51,934 nt of DNA from Bradyrhizobiaceae bacterium (GCA_947475225.1 CANJMQ010000023.1:1-51934), one strand, 5' to 3'; shown: positions 33,742 to 41,416, numbered from the stretch's first letter. Notes: generated from the letters alone by a model not told the origin. A program made the numbers and translations.

Positions 33742-34903
33742 CACTCCGTTGCTGGGGCTGCCGCTGCTGGCGGCCTCCCAGGCGCAGAAGCACGTGACGC
33801 ACAACGAGGCGCTGCTGAAGCTCGATGCGCTGATCCACCTCGCGGTGATGTCGCGCGGGCTTGCAAGCCCGCCCGTCGCAGCCGATGGTGACCGCTACCT
33901 CGTCGCCGCTTCACCGACAGGCGCATGGGCCGGCCAGCAGGGCATGCTGGCGCTGGCACAGGGCGGCGGCTGGGTGTTCATCACCCCGCGAAGGGGCTGG
34001 CGGCTGTGGGTGGAGAACGAAGGCAGGCTTTTGGCCTTCGACGGCGCGCAGTGGCGCGAGCCCTTCACCATTACCGAGCTTTCCAACCTTGCGAAGCTGG
34101 GCGTCAATGCCACGGCGGATGACACCAACCGGCTTGCTGTCTCATCGCCCGCAACGCTGTTCAACCACGCGGGCGGCGATCACCGCCTCAAGCTCAACAA
34201 GAACGCGGCCGGTGACACCGCCTCGCTTGTCTACCAGACGAACTGGTCCGGCCGTGCCGAGATGGGGCTGACGGGCAGCGACGACTTCCGCATCAATGTG
34301 AGCAGCGATGGTGCGGCCTGGAAATCCGCGCTGGTGATCGATCGTGCGTCGGGCGCGGTGAGCCTGCCCAACACGCCGCAGCCGGTGGTTCCGGCGAGCG
34401 TGGTCTATGCGCAGTCGCTGGCGGCGCAGGGGCCGGGCTTCGCGGCGGACAGCTATCTCGCGGGCTCGGGTATCGCCATTCCGCCGGGCCGCCTGAAACC
34501 GGGCACGCGCTATGTGCTGGCCTTCGACGTGGCGAAGACGGCGGCGGGCGTGGCTGCACCCGTGATCACGCTGCGCTTTGGCGCCGGCGGGTCTCTCGCG
34601 GATGCTGCACTGGGGATGATGAGCTTTCCGGTGCAGACGGCGGTTGCGGATGACGGGTGCTTCAGCCTCGAGGTGACGTTCCGCGGTGTGGGTACAACGG
34701 CGGTGGTGCAGGTGCTGTCGGTACTGACGCATACGCTGGCCTCCGCCGGGCTTGCCACTGTGCAGGCGCCGGTGCGGCGCGCCACGTCTGCCGCCTTCGA
34801 TGCGACGGGGGTGAATGCGGTGATCGGCGTCTCGGTGAATGGCGGTGCGGCGGCGGCGTGGACGGTGTCGCTGGTGCAGGCGCGGCTGGAAAATCTCGCA
34901 TGA
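33734..34903 (+). CDS. DUF2793 domain protein, possible receptor-binding tail component
   Basis: A 389-residue protein. The N-terminal DUF2793 domain (LGLPLLAASQAQKHVTHNEAL to RLWVENEGRLLAFDGAQW) is frequent in alphaproteobacterial phages and GTAs. The middle (FRINVSSDGAAWKSALVID) looks like a fibre. The C-terminal 160 residues (LAGSGIAIPPGRLKPGTRYV onward) look like a beta-sandwich binding module. It overlaps the megatron gene by eight bases. A cell-surface binding role is inferred from position and layout. Confidence 0.8.
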   Translation: MSDTPLLGLPLLAASQAQKHVTHNEALLKLDALIHLAVMSRGLASPPVAADGDRYLVAASPTGAWAGQQGMLALAQGGGWVFITPRRGWRLWVENEGRLLAFDGAQWREPFTITELSNLAKLGVNATADDTNRLAVSSPATLFNHAGGDHRLKLNKNAAGDTASLVYQTNWSGRAEMGLTGSDDFRINVSSDGAAWKSALVIDRASGAVSLPNTPQPVVPASVVYAQSLAAQGPGFAADSYLAGSGIAIPPGRLKPGTRYVLAFDVAKTAAGVAAPVITLRFGAGGSLADAALGMMSFPVQTAVADDGCFSLEVTFRGVGTTAVVQVLSVLTHTLASAGLATVQAPVRRATSAAFDATGVNAVIGVSVNGGAAAAWTVSLVQARLENLA

Positions 34904-35118
34904 CGAACATCGAACGCGACGTGGGTGCGCTGGAGGCGCGCATGCAGACGGTGGAACAGGAAATTCACGCCATGCGCCAGGACGTGCGCGAGATCCGCGA
35001 CGCGCTGGTGACGGCGCGCGGCGGCTGGAAGACGCTGACGCTGGTGATCGGCTTCTCGATCACCTTCGGGGCGCTGCTGTCACGCGTGGTGCATGTGCTG
35101 CTGATCGACAAATTCTGA
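34900..35118 (+). CDS. Small coiled-coil single-membrane-span protein (XhlA-like?)
   Basis: A 72-residue protein overlapping DUF2793 by ATGA. Residues 1-37 form a coiled coil (VGALEARMQTVEQEIHAMRQ). Residues ~45-66 form one membrane span (TLTLVIGFSITFGALLSRVV). The layout resembles small phage lysis accessory proteins such as XhlA. It sits directly before the endolysin, which supports a lysis role, but no specific family signature is seen. Confidence 0.65.
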   Translation: MTNIERDVGALEARMQTVEQEIHAMRQDVREIRDALVTARGGWKTLTLVIGFSITFGALLSRVVHVLLIDKF

Positions 35119-35129
35119 AGGAGACGGAT

Positions 35130-35798
35130 ATGCAGATGACGGAAGACGGGATGGCGCTGATCAGGCGCTTCGAGGGGTTCAGGGCCAATGCCTATCGCTG
35201 CCCGGCGGGGGTGTGGACCATCGGCTATGGCCACACCTCGCAGGCGGGCCCGCCGGCGGTGACGCCCGGCATGGTGGTGGGTGAGGAGGAGGCCAACCGC
35301 ATCCTGGCAGCCGACGTGCAGCGTTTTGCCGACGCGGTGGGGCCCTTGCTGGCGCGCGCGGTGAGCCCGGCGCAGTTCTCGGCGCTGGTGAGCTTCGCCT
35401 ACAATGTCGGCATTCCGGCGTTCCGTGCATCCTCGGTGCTGAAGGCGGTGAATGCCGGGCGCTTCACACAGGTTCCCGCGCGGCTGAGGCTGTGGGTGAA
35501 GGGCGGCGGCAAGGTGCTGCCGGGGCTCGAGCGGCGGCGCGCGGCGGAGGCCGAGCTGTTCATGTCCGAGACGCCGCCGCAGGCGGGTCGCGACATGACG
35601 GGCGTGCCGAAGAGCATCGAGAGGGACCGGCGGATTGGCCATGCAGGTGCCGTGGTGGGCGGTGCCGCCGTGGCCGCGAGCCTCGCAAGCGCGCTGCCCG
35701 GCTGGGTGTTCGTGACGTTGATCGTGGTGGTGCTGCTGGCGGTGGCGGGTATTGCGTCCTGCCGCTGGCGCAGGCCGGCGGCCGGGAAGGTGGCGTGA
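35130..35798 (+). CDS. GH24 lysozyme-type endolysin with C-terminal membrane segment
   Basis: A 222-residue muramidase. The GH24 triad follows the E-8-D/C-5-T spacing: E15, C24 and T30 in RRFEGFRANAYRCPAGVW and TIGYGHT. LVSFAYNVGIPAF and LWVKGGGKVLPGLERRRAAE are typical of the family. After the catalytic domain (~1-150) comes a linker and a strong hydrophobic segment near residues 190-212 (WVFVTLIVVVLLAVAGIAS) followed by basic residues. Most phage endolysins lack this tail. AAGGAGA precedes the ATG. It overlaps the holin gene by one base. Confidence 0.9.
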   Translation: MQMTEDGMALIRRFEGFRANAYRCPAGVWTIGYGHTSQAGPPAVTPGMVVGEEEANRILAADVQRFADAVGPLLARAVSPAQFSALVSFAYNVGIPAFRASSVLKAVNAGRFTQVPARLRLWVKGGGKVLPGLERRRAAEAELFMSETPPQAGRDMTGVPKSIERDRRIGHAGAVVGGAAVAASLASALPGWVFVTLIVVVLLAVAGIASCRWRRPAAGKVA

Positions 35799-36274
35799 TG
35801 CTCCCGGTCGCCATGGCCGCGCAGCTGGCGCTGGGGCTCGTGCAGGGGCCGCTCGCCAAGATCCTCGATGCCTATGTTTCCGACCTGGAGCTGAAGCGCA
35901 AGCTTGCCGCCGAGATCGAGCAGCAGACGCTGGGATATTTCACTCGCAGCGCCGAGTTCGGCGCCGAGGTGGTGCTGGCCGAGACCAACTCGGAGCACTG
36001 GCTGAGCCGCAGCTGGCGACCGCTGCTGATGCTGGTCCTCATGGGGTTCCTGCTGCTCGTGGGGCTGGTGCTGCCGCTGGCGGACCTGATCGCCGGGCAC
36101 CGCATTGCCTTCGAGCCGCGCTGGCAGTCGTTGCCCGATGGCTTCTGGCAATTCCTTACCGTGGGTGCTGGCGGCTACATTGGCGGGCGGACGCTGGAGA
36201 AGGTGGCCGGCACCGCGACGCCGCGCGCCCATGCGGGATTTCCATTCATGCGCGGTTCAGATAGGAAGGGCTAG
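35798..36274 (+). CDS. GTA-type three-TM holin
   Basis: A 158-residue protein matching the family 'holin of 3TMs, for gene-transfer release'. An N-terminal amphipathic region (LALGLVQGPLAKILDAYVSD) and charged helix (ELKRKLAAEIEQQTLGYF) are followed by a WLSRSWRPLLMLVLMGFLLL span and further hydrophobic segments. Holins let the endolysin reach or attack the wall and release particles. It is the last gene of the cluster; its stop is ten bases before the feuN-like start. Confidence 0.85.
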   Translation: MLPVAMAAQLALGLVQGPLAKILDAYVSDLELKRKLAAEIEQQTLGYFTRSAEFGAEVVLAETNSEHWLSRSWRPLLMLVLMGFLLLVGLVLPLADLIAGHRIAFEPRWQSLPDGFWQFLTVGAGGYIGGRTLEKVAGTATPRAHAGFPFMRGSDRKG

Positions 36275-36284
36275 GACGCCTGAC

Positions 36285-36539
36285 ATGAAGACTGACCAGA
36301 CCATGCGCACGCCACAGATCATTGCGGGAGCCCTGCTTGCCGTCGTCCTGTGGGCGGCTCCGGCGGGCGCCCAGCAGGTGCCGCCGTCGGATGCGGTCAA
36401 GCTGGCGCTGCAGGCCGTGCCAGGGGCGGAACCTTTGGGCGTGAAGCTCAAGGGCGACCATTACGTGGTGCGCCTGAAGCAGGGTGGTTCGGTGATCCAG
36501 GTGCTGGTCGACGCCGCGACCGGTGCCGTGTCGCAGTAG
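36285..36539 (+). CDS. feuN: Small exported PepSY-like protein, FeuN-like
   Basis: An 84-residue protein with a signal peptide (IIAGALLAVVLWAAPAGAQQ). The PepSY-like mature part is SDAVKLALQAVPGAEPLGVKL and VIQVLVDAATGAVSQ. Size, export signal and position directly before the feuP/feuQ-like pair match FeuN of Sinorhizobium meliloti, an essential negative modulator of that two-component system. The identification rests on this synteny and length; sequence identity to FeuN was not checked. MRTPQ at 36303 is an alternative start. Confidence 0.65.
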   Translation: MKTDQTMRTPQIIAGALLAVVLWAAPAGAQQVPPSDAVKLALQAVPGAEPLGVKLKGDHYVVRLKQGGSVIQVLVDAATGAVSQ

Positions 36540-36550
36540 CGGGGAAGAAC

Positions 36551-37222
36551 ATGCGCCTTCTCGTCGTCGAGGATGATCCTGATCTCCGTCGCCAGATCAC
36601 AGCGGCGCTGGCGGATGCGGGCTATGCGGTGGATGCCGCGAAGGACGGCGAGGAGGGTCACTTCCTCGGCGACACCGAGCCCTATGACGCGGTGGTGCTG
36701 GACTTGGGCCTGCCCGTCATCGACGGCGTGAGCGTGCTGGAGAAATGGCGGCGCGCCGGGCGCAAGATGCCTGTCCTCATTCTTACGGCGCGCGACCGCT
36801 GGTCCGACAAGGTGGCGGGCTTCGATGCCGGTGCTGATGATTATGTCGCCAAGCCATTCCACATGGAGGAAGTGCTCGCCCGCATTCGCGCGCTGCTGCG
36901 CCGCGCTGCGGGGCATGCATCGAGCGAGATGACGGTGGGCCCGGTGGTGCTCGACACCAAGAGCGCCAGGGTGAGTGTCGACGGCATGCCGGTGAAGCTC
37001 ACCTCGCTGGAGTTCCGGCTGCTCTCCTACCTGATGCACCACAAGGGCAAGGTGGTGTCGCGCACCGAGCTTGTCGAGCATCTCTATGACCAGGACTTCG
37101 ACCGCGATTCCAACACCGTCGAGGTGTTCGTGGGGCGGCTTCGCAAGAAGCTGGGCGTCGACGTGCTGCACACCATTCGCGGCATGGGCTACACCCTTTC
37201 AGAGCCGGATGATGCGGCCTAG
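36551..37222 (+). CDS. feuP: OmpR-family response regulator, FeuP-like
   Basis: A 223-residue response regulator. The receiver has D8-D9, the phosphoacceptor D51 (VVLDLGLP), T79 and K101. The C-terminal winged helix is of OmpR/PhoB type (LTSLEFRLLSYLMHHKGKVV; DSNTVEVFVGRLRKKLG). The stretches GHFLGDTEPYDAVVLD and ARDRWSDKVAGFDAGADDYV are as I recall for rhizobial FeuP. In Sinorhizobium FeuP activates cyclic glucan export (ndvA) and feuN. It overlaps the kinase gene by 14 bases. Confidence 0.8.
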   Translation: MRLLVVEDDPDLRRQITAALADAGYAVDAAKDGEEGHFLGDTEPYDAVVLDLGLPVIDGVSVLEKWRRAGRKMPVLILTARDRWSDKVAGFDAGADDYVAKPFHMEEVLARIRALLRRAAGHASSEMTVGPVVLDTKSARVSVDGMPVKLTSLEFRLLSYLMHHKGKVVSRTELVEHLYDQDFDRDSNTVEVFVGRLRKKLGVDVLHTIRGMGYTLSEPDDAA

Positions 37223-38579
37223 CTCGCTGTCGGGCCGGCTGATCCTGTCATCACTGCTGGTGAGCATCGTGCTGCTCGCAGCCACGGGCCTGCTGCTCGC
37301 CAGTCTGTTCACTGCGGCGCTGGAGCGCAATTTCGACCAGCGGCTGCGCTCCGTGCTCGACGGGCTTCTCGCCAACATCGACGTGACGGCGGACGGCGCG
37401 CCGAGGCTTTCGAGCGCCATCGTCGATCCGCGCTTCGGGCTGCCGCTGTCGGGCTGGTACTGGCAGGTGGTGCCGGTGGACAAGGCCAGGGGCGTGACCG
37501 ATCTTGCGTCAGGTTCGCTCCTTGAGCAGCGTCTCACCGTGCCACAGGAGTTTGCCGGCAGAGAGGGTGCGCAGGCCTTCTATCTCAAGGATACGATGGG
37601 CGTTACCCTCAGGGCCATCGCGCAGGTGTTCAGGCTGCCTGGCAGTTCACGTGCCTATTCGGTGCTGGTGGCCGGGAACTACGATGAACTGAGCGGCGAG
37701 GTGCGAAGCTTCAACCGCGCGCTGATTGCGAGCCTCGTGCTGCTGGCGCTGGGACTGGCGCTTGGTGTCTTCGTGCAGGTGCGCTTCGGCCTGAAACCGC
37801 TGCGCGCCATGCAGGCCAATCTTCTGGCCATCCGCCAGGGTGAGGCGGAGCAGCTGAAGGGCGAATACCCCGCGGAGATCAGGCCTGTGGCCGAAGAACT
37901 GAACCTGCTCATCCAGTCCAATGCCGAGATCGTGGAGCGGGCCCGCACGCAGGTCGGCAACCTTGCCCATGCGCTGAAGACGCCGCTGAGCGTGCTGACC
38001 AACGAGGCGGCGGGGCAGGGCTCAGCCCTTGCCGCCAAGGTCGCCGAGCAGACGGGGCTGATGCGCGACCAGGTGAACCTCTATCTCGACCGCGCGCGGC
38101 GTGCGGCACGGGCGCAGGGCCTGGGTACCGTGACGGAGGTGAAGCCGGTGCTGGAAGGACTGGCCCGCACGCTGGAACGCATCAACCGCGACAAGGGCAT
38201 CAGTGTCAGCGTCGATTGTCCGGACGGGCTGAAATTCCGCGGTGAGCGGCAAGACCTCGAGGAGATGGTGGGCAACCTGCTGGACAACGCGTGCAAATGG
38301 GCTGCGGCCCGCGCCGGCGTTTCGGCGAGGCTGGCGCCCGCCACGGCGGGGCGCAACCTGCTGGCGATCAGCGTCGAGGACGACGGGCCGGGACTGGCGC
38401 CGGACAAGCGGGATGCCGCCCTGCGACGCGGCGAACGGCTGGACGAGACCAAGCCCGGCTCCGGCCTCGGCCTCGCCATCGTCCGGGAGACCGCCGCCAT
38501 GTACAACGGAACCCTGCGGCTGGAGGATGCCGCCCTCGGCGGCCTGCGAGCCTGCCTCGATCTTCCCGCGGCAGCCTGA
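37209..38579 (+). CDS. feuQ: Sensor histidine kinase, FeuQ-like
   Basis: A 456-residue membrane kinase. TM1 is at ~11-34 and TM2 at ~171-190, flanking a periplasmic sensor of ~135 residues. A HAMP-like region follows (FGLKPLRAMQANLLAIRQGE). The phosphorylated H254 lies in GNLAHALKTPLSVLTNE. The ATPase motifs are LLDNACKWA (N box), VEDDGPGLAP (G1) and GSGLGLAIV (G2). The start may be the ATG at 37209 or the adjacent one at 37212. Together with the upstream regulator and PepSY-like protein it forms a feuNPQ-like operon. Confidence 0.8.
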   Translation: MMRPSSLSGRLILSSLLVSIVLLAATGLLLASLFTAALERNFDQRLRSVLDGLLANIDVTADGAPRLSSAIVDPRFGLPLSGWYWQVVPVDKARGVTDLASGSLLEQRLTVPQEFAGREGAQAFYLKDTMGVTLRAIAQVFRLPGSSRAYSVLVAGNYDELSGEVRSFNRALIASLVLLALGLALGVFVQVRFGLKPLRAMQANLLAIRQGEAEQLKGEYPAEIRPVAEELNLLIQSNAEIVERARTQVGNLAHALKTPLSVLTNEAAGQGSALAAKVAEQTGLMRDQVNLYLDRARRAARAQGLGTVTEVKPVLEGLARTLERINRDKGISVSVDCPDGLKFRGERQDLEEMVGNLLDNACKWAAARAGVSARLAPATAGRNLLAISVEDDGPGLAPDKRDAALRRGERLDETKPGSGLGLAIVRETAAMYNGTLRLEDAALGGLRACLDLPAAA

Positions 38580-38661
38580 GATTGCAGAATTTCAAAATTG
38601 AATGATTGTTCAGCAACTGGAATTTGCAGTGCTTGCAAGTTTCAGTCTTTTGCGCCACAAT

Positions 38662-38719
38662 AACGTTTATATGTTGCTTCTAACACTACCACTGCAGGAC
38701 GAGTTGGTGTAAACGTTTA
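38662..38719. promoter_or_regulatory. Inverted repeat AACGTTTA/TAAACGTT in the gap after feuQ
   Basis: AACGTTTA (38662-38669) and TAAACGTT (38710-38717) are perfect inverted copies 40 bases apart in an AT-rich gap. CTTGCA (38632-38637) and CACAAT (38656-38661), 18 bases apart, could be promoter hexamers just before the first arm. A two-site operator controlling the downstream candidate RNA is one reading. Confidence 0.3.
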
Positions 38720-38724
38720 GTTGT

Positions 38725-38810
38725 TGAATGAATCGTGTCTTCGTCAATATCCCCCCGGTCACGAAGACACCTCAGAGGGGCGGGCCCACAAGGGTCCGCC
38801 CTTCATTTTT
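38725..38810 (+). ncRNA. Candidate two-hairpin small RNA
   Basis: A perfect 10-base stem, GTGTCTTCGT (38735-38744) with ACGAAGACAC (38761-38770), closes a 16-base loop containing CCCCCCGG. Seven bases later comes a strong terminator hairpin. No credible protein is encoded. The C-rich exposed loop next to a terminator is typical of alphaproteobacterial trans-acting sRNAs; the layout reminds me of the mmgR/suhB-type (alpha-r8) RNA, which I could not verify. It may instead be the 3' end of the feuQ transcript. Start position is estimated. Confidence 0.5.
38778..38810 (+). terminator. Intrinsic terminator after feuQ / candidate sRNA
   Basis: GGGCGGGCCC-ACAA-GGGTCCGCCC (38778-38801) forms a 10-base stem (one G-T wobble) followed by TTCATTTTT. 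The T-run is on the plus strand only, so it ends plus-strand transcription ahead of the convergent glxA-type gene. Confidence 0.8.
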
Positions 38811-38832
38811 GCAATCCTTTTCGGGTTGCGAC

Positions 38833-39822
38833 TCAGGCGCTTTCCGCGCCCTCGATCACCGGGATGCCGCGCTCGCGATAGGGCGTACGGCCATAGAAAG
38901 CGCGGTAGCATTTCGAGAAATGTGACGGGGACGAGAAGCCGCAGGCCAGCGCCACGTTGATCACCGACATGTCTGTCTGCAGCAGCAGCGAGCGCGCTTT
39001 CTTGAGGCGGAGTTCGAGATAGTAGCGCTTCGGGCTGCGGTCGAGGTAGCGGCGGAACAGCCGCTCGAGCTGGCGTGTCGACAGGCCCGCCTGCTTGGCC
39101 AGGATCGACGGCGAGAGGGGCTCCTCGAGATTCTTTTCCATCTCCTCGATGATGCCGACCAGCTTGGGGTGGCGCGCCCCGATTCGGGCGGGCAGCGACA
39201 TGCGCTGATGCTCGGAATGATGGCGAATCGGCGAGTGCAGGATGCCTTCGGCCACGGCGGAGGCAAGCTCAGGCCCATGCTGGCTGGCGATCAGCGTCAG
39301 CATCATGTCGAGCGCAGTGGTGCCGCCGGCAGAGGTGAAACGGTCACGGTCGATCTCGAACAACCCGCCGGTGGCATCAAGCTCCGGGAAGGCCTCGGTA
39401 AAGCCCGGCATGTTCTCCCAGTGGATGGTGCACTTGTAACCGTCGAGGAGGCCCGCTTCGGCGAGGATGTGGGCGCCGGTACAGACCGCGCCGATCGAGG
39501 TGCCCCGGCGCGCCACCTTGCGCAACCAGGCGATGAGCCGCTTGTCGGTGTGGCGCTGCACGTTGAGCCCGGCGCAGATCAGGATGGTGGCGTCCTCGGG
39601 GATGGCCGAGAGGTCGCCGTCGACCATGGCGAGTATGCCATTGGAGGCGGCCACCGGCTGGCCGTCCAGCGAATGCATGGTCCACTTGTAAAGTGCCTTC
39701 TCGGACATGCGGTTGGCAATCCGCAACGGCTCGATTGCCGAGGTCACCGGCATCATGGTGAATTCCGGCACCACCACCACGGCCATGTGCTGGGGCAATT
39801 GCTTCGGGGGATCGCCGAACAT
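38833..39822 (-). CDS. GlxA-family AraC-type transcriptional regulator
   Basis: A 329-residue regulator. An N-terminal DJ-1/PfpI-like amidotransferase domain (AVVVVPEFTMMPVTSAIEPL; GAVCTGAHILAEAGLLDG) is followed by a C-terminal AraC/XylS double helix-turn-helix (ILAKQAGLSTRQLERLFRRY; VALACGFSSPSHFSKCYRAF). Members of this class (GbdR and relatives) control glycine betaine/dimethylglycine/sarcosine genes. The nearby MetF-like and soxBDAG genes make that role likely here. I chose the ATG at 39822, preceded by AGGAG; one at 39885 would add 21 residues. It is divergent from the MetF-like gene. Confidence 0.9.
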   Translation of the reverse strand: MFGDPPKQLPQHMAVVVVPEFTMMPVTSAIEPLRIANRMSEKALYKWTMHSLDGQPVAASNGILAMVDGDLSAIPEDATILICAGLNVQRHTDKRLIAWLRKVARRGTSIGAVCTGAHILAEAGLLDGYKCTIHWENMPGFTEAFPELDATGGLFEIDRDRFTSAGGTTALDMMLTLIASQHGPELASAVAEGILHSPIRHHSEHQRMSLPARIGARHPKLVGIIEEMEKNLEEPLSPSILAKQAGLSTRQLERLFRRYLDRSPKRYYLELRLKKARSLLLQTDMSVINVALACGFSSPSHFSKCYRAFYGRTPYRERGIPVIEGAESA

Positions 39823-40011
39823 CGGGCGGAAACTCCTGTTTGGACTGTTTTTGCCCAAGTCCGAGGCATTGTCCACCAGCGTCATGACGCAGGTGGAAAA
39901 CGACACGGGCTCCGTGGCCCGGTCGCATTCGTTATGGCGGGGTCGCAAACATCCGGGCGAGGCCCGAGCGGCGGGCGCAATGTCCGGGCACCTCAACGGA
40001 GCCAGAATTCG

Positions 40012-40881
40012 ATGAATGCCCCGATTACCGCTGCCGGATCCTCCACCGCCTCTTTCCTGCGCCTCTCTTCCATCGAGATCACGCCGAAGCAGGTGGAGAA
40101 GCTTCCGCTGCTGAAGGACAGGCTGGTTCCTGGCTGCCGCGTCTTCGTGGCGCTGATCGACGCGGGCGACCTCACTGGCCAGATCGAAGCGGTGAAGCAG
40201 TTGAAAGCCGCTGGCTTCCAGCCGGTGCCGCATGTGCCCGCCCGCTTCGTGAAAGACGAGGCGGACCTGCGCACCCGCATCAAGGCGCTGGCGGAAGCCG
40301 GGTCCGACACCATGCTGGTGCTGGGCGGCGGCGCGCCCGAGCCCATCGGCCAATATGACGCAGCGATCCAGCTGATGCAGACCGGCGTGTTCCAGGCCAA
40401 TGGCGTGACGAGGCTGGGCATCGCCGGGCACCCCGAGGGCAACCCGGACATCACCAAGGTGCACGGCGAGGCGGTGCTGCTGACGGCGCTGAAGGAGAAG
40501 CAGGCCTACATCAAGGCCCATGGCCTCGACGGCTTCATCGCCACGCAGTTCCTGTTCGAGGCCGGCCCCGTCACCGAATGGGCCAAGGCGCTGCGCGCCG
40601 AAGGCATCGACCTGCCGATCTATGTGGGCATTCCCGGCCCCGCCACCATCAAGACGCTGGTGAAATATGCCGCCATGTGCGGCGTGGGCAACTCCGCCCG
40701 CTTCATCCGCAAGCAGGCGCTGAACATCACCAAGCTGCTCAGCGTGAACACGCCGGATGATTTCGTGGCGGGCCTGGCACAGGTGCATTACGGCCAGCCG
40801 CAGCTGGGGATTGCCGGTCCGCACCTCTATCCGTTTGGCGGGTTCGACAAGCTGTTCGACTGGCTGGCGACGGTGAAGTAG
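40012..40881 (+). CDS. Methylenetetrahydrofolate reductase-like protein
   Basis: A 289-residue MetF-family TIM-barrel protein (LSSIEITPKQVEKLPLLKD; MLVLGGGAPEPIGQYDAAIQ; GIAGHPEGNPDI; IPIYVGIPG-like LPIYVGIPGPATI; FIRKQALNITKLL). The family interconverts 5,10-methylene- and 5-methyl-tetrahydrofolate using FAD. Copies of this type are often found beside sarcosine or dimethylglycine oxidases and probably handle the methylene-THF they produce. It shares a 189-base divergent promoter region with the GlxA-type regulator. Confidence 0.85.
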   Translation: MNAPITAAGSSTASFLRLSSIEITPKQVEKLPLLKDRLVPGCRVFVALIDAGDLTGQIEAVKQLKAAGFQPVPHVPARFVKDEADLRTRIKALAEAGSDTMLVLGGGAPEPIGQYDAAIQLMQTGVFQANGVTRLGIAGHPEGNPDITKVHGEAVLLTALKEKQAYIKAHGLDGFIATQFLFEAGPVTEWAKALRAEGIDLPIYVGIPGPATIKTLVKYAAMCGVGNSARFIRKQALNITKLLSVNTPDDFVAGLAQVHYGQPQLGIAGPHLYPFGGFDKLFDWLATVK

Positions 40882-40910
40882 GGGGTTCGGCGGCTCCATC
40901 CTCTCGTTTC

Positions 40911-40994
40911 CGTCACCCCGGCGAAAGCCGGGGCCCAGCTTTGGTTCAGCTTGTGGGGACGCAAAGCGGGGTCCCGGCTTTCGCCGGGATGACG
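40911..40994. repeat. Palindromic repeat R4, left of the GIY-YIG gene
   Basis: An 84-base element from CGTCACCCCGGCGAAAGCCGGGG to CCCGGCTTTCGCCGGGATGACG with inner CAGCTTTGG/CAAAGCGGGG. It has the same organisation as R2, R3 and R5. It lies 30 bases after the MetF-like stop and 13 bases from the end of the nuclease gene. Confidence 0.88.
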
Positions 40995-41006
40995 GAGTAT
41001 TCGTGC

Positions 41007-41321
41007 TCAATCTCCGACGAGTGTCGCAAGCACATCGATCTCGTCACGTAGCTCGCGCCAATCCGGATTCATCTTCTCGATCAACGCGATCTTCCACTGA
41101 CGCTTCCATTCCTTGATCCGCTTCTCGCGGCGAATGGCATCTTCCATCGTTTGCCAGTGCTCGTACCAGACGAGCGTGTGGACGCCGTAGTCTGAGGTGA
41201 AGCCAGGCGTCGTTCCGTTCTTGTGGGCGCAGACGCGGTCGTAGAGCCCACTTGTCACGCCAACATACAGCGTGCCGCGATAGCGGCTCGCCATGATGTA
41301 AACGGCTGGATACTTCTCCAT
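41007..41321 (-). CDS. GIY-YIG nuclease domain protein
   Basis: A 104-residue single-domain GIY-YIG protein of the UvrC-like small family. The hallmark strand pair is in YPAVYIMASRYRGTLYVGVTS; the arginine helix is SGLYDRVCAHKNG and the metal-binding glutamate lies in AIRREKRIKEWKRQWK. The natural role of these small proteins is unknown; their genes are often in intergenic-repeat settings. The ATG at 41321 was chosen because a longer in-frame extension starts with residues encoded by repeat R5 (KRGPGLRRGDD). The gene is enclosed by R4 and R5. Confidence 0.88.
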   Translation of the reverse strand: MEKYPAVYIMASRYRGTLYVGVTSGLYDRVCAHKNGTTPGFTSDYGVHTLVWYEHWQTMEDAIRREKRIKEWKRQWKIALIEKMNPDWRELRDEIDVLATLVGD

Positions 41322-41416
41322 GCCGCATGGTAGCGCGCCTGTTTCGGTCGAGAAAAGCTGGGTCGAAAAGGAATATCGATTACGTTGGTCGGCCCGGATG
41401 AAAATCAACCTTATGT

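Noticed and set aside
20653..36274. Complete active prophage
   Set aside because: No integrase, excisionase, repressor, replication genes or attachment repeats were seen; the layout fits a GTA better.
38833..41010. Apparent 725-residue fusion on the minus strand joining the GlxA-type regulator to upstream sequence
   Set aside because: The upstream part is antisense to the MetF-like gene. The regulator has a normal ATG with AGGAG at 39822.
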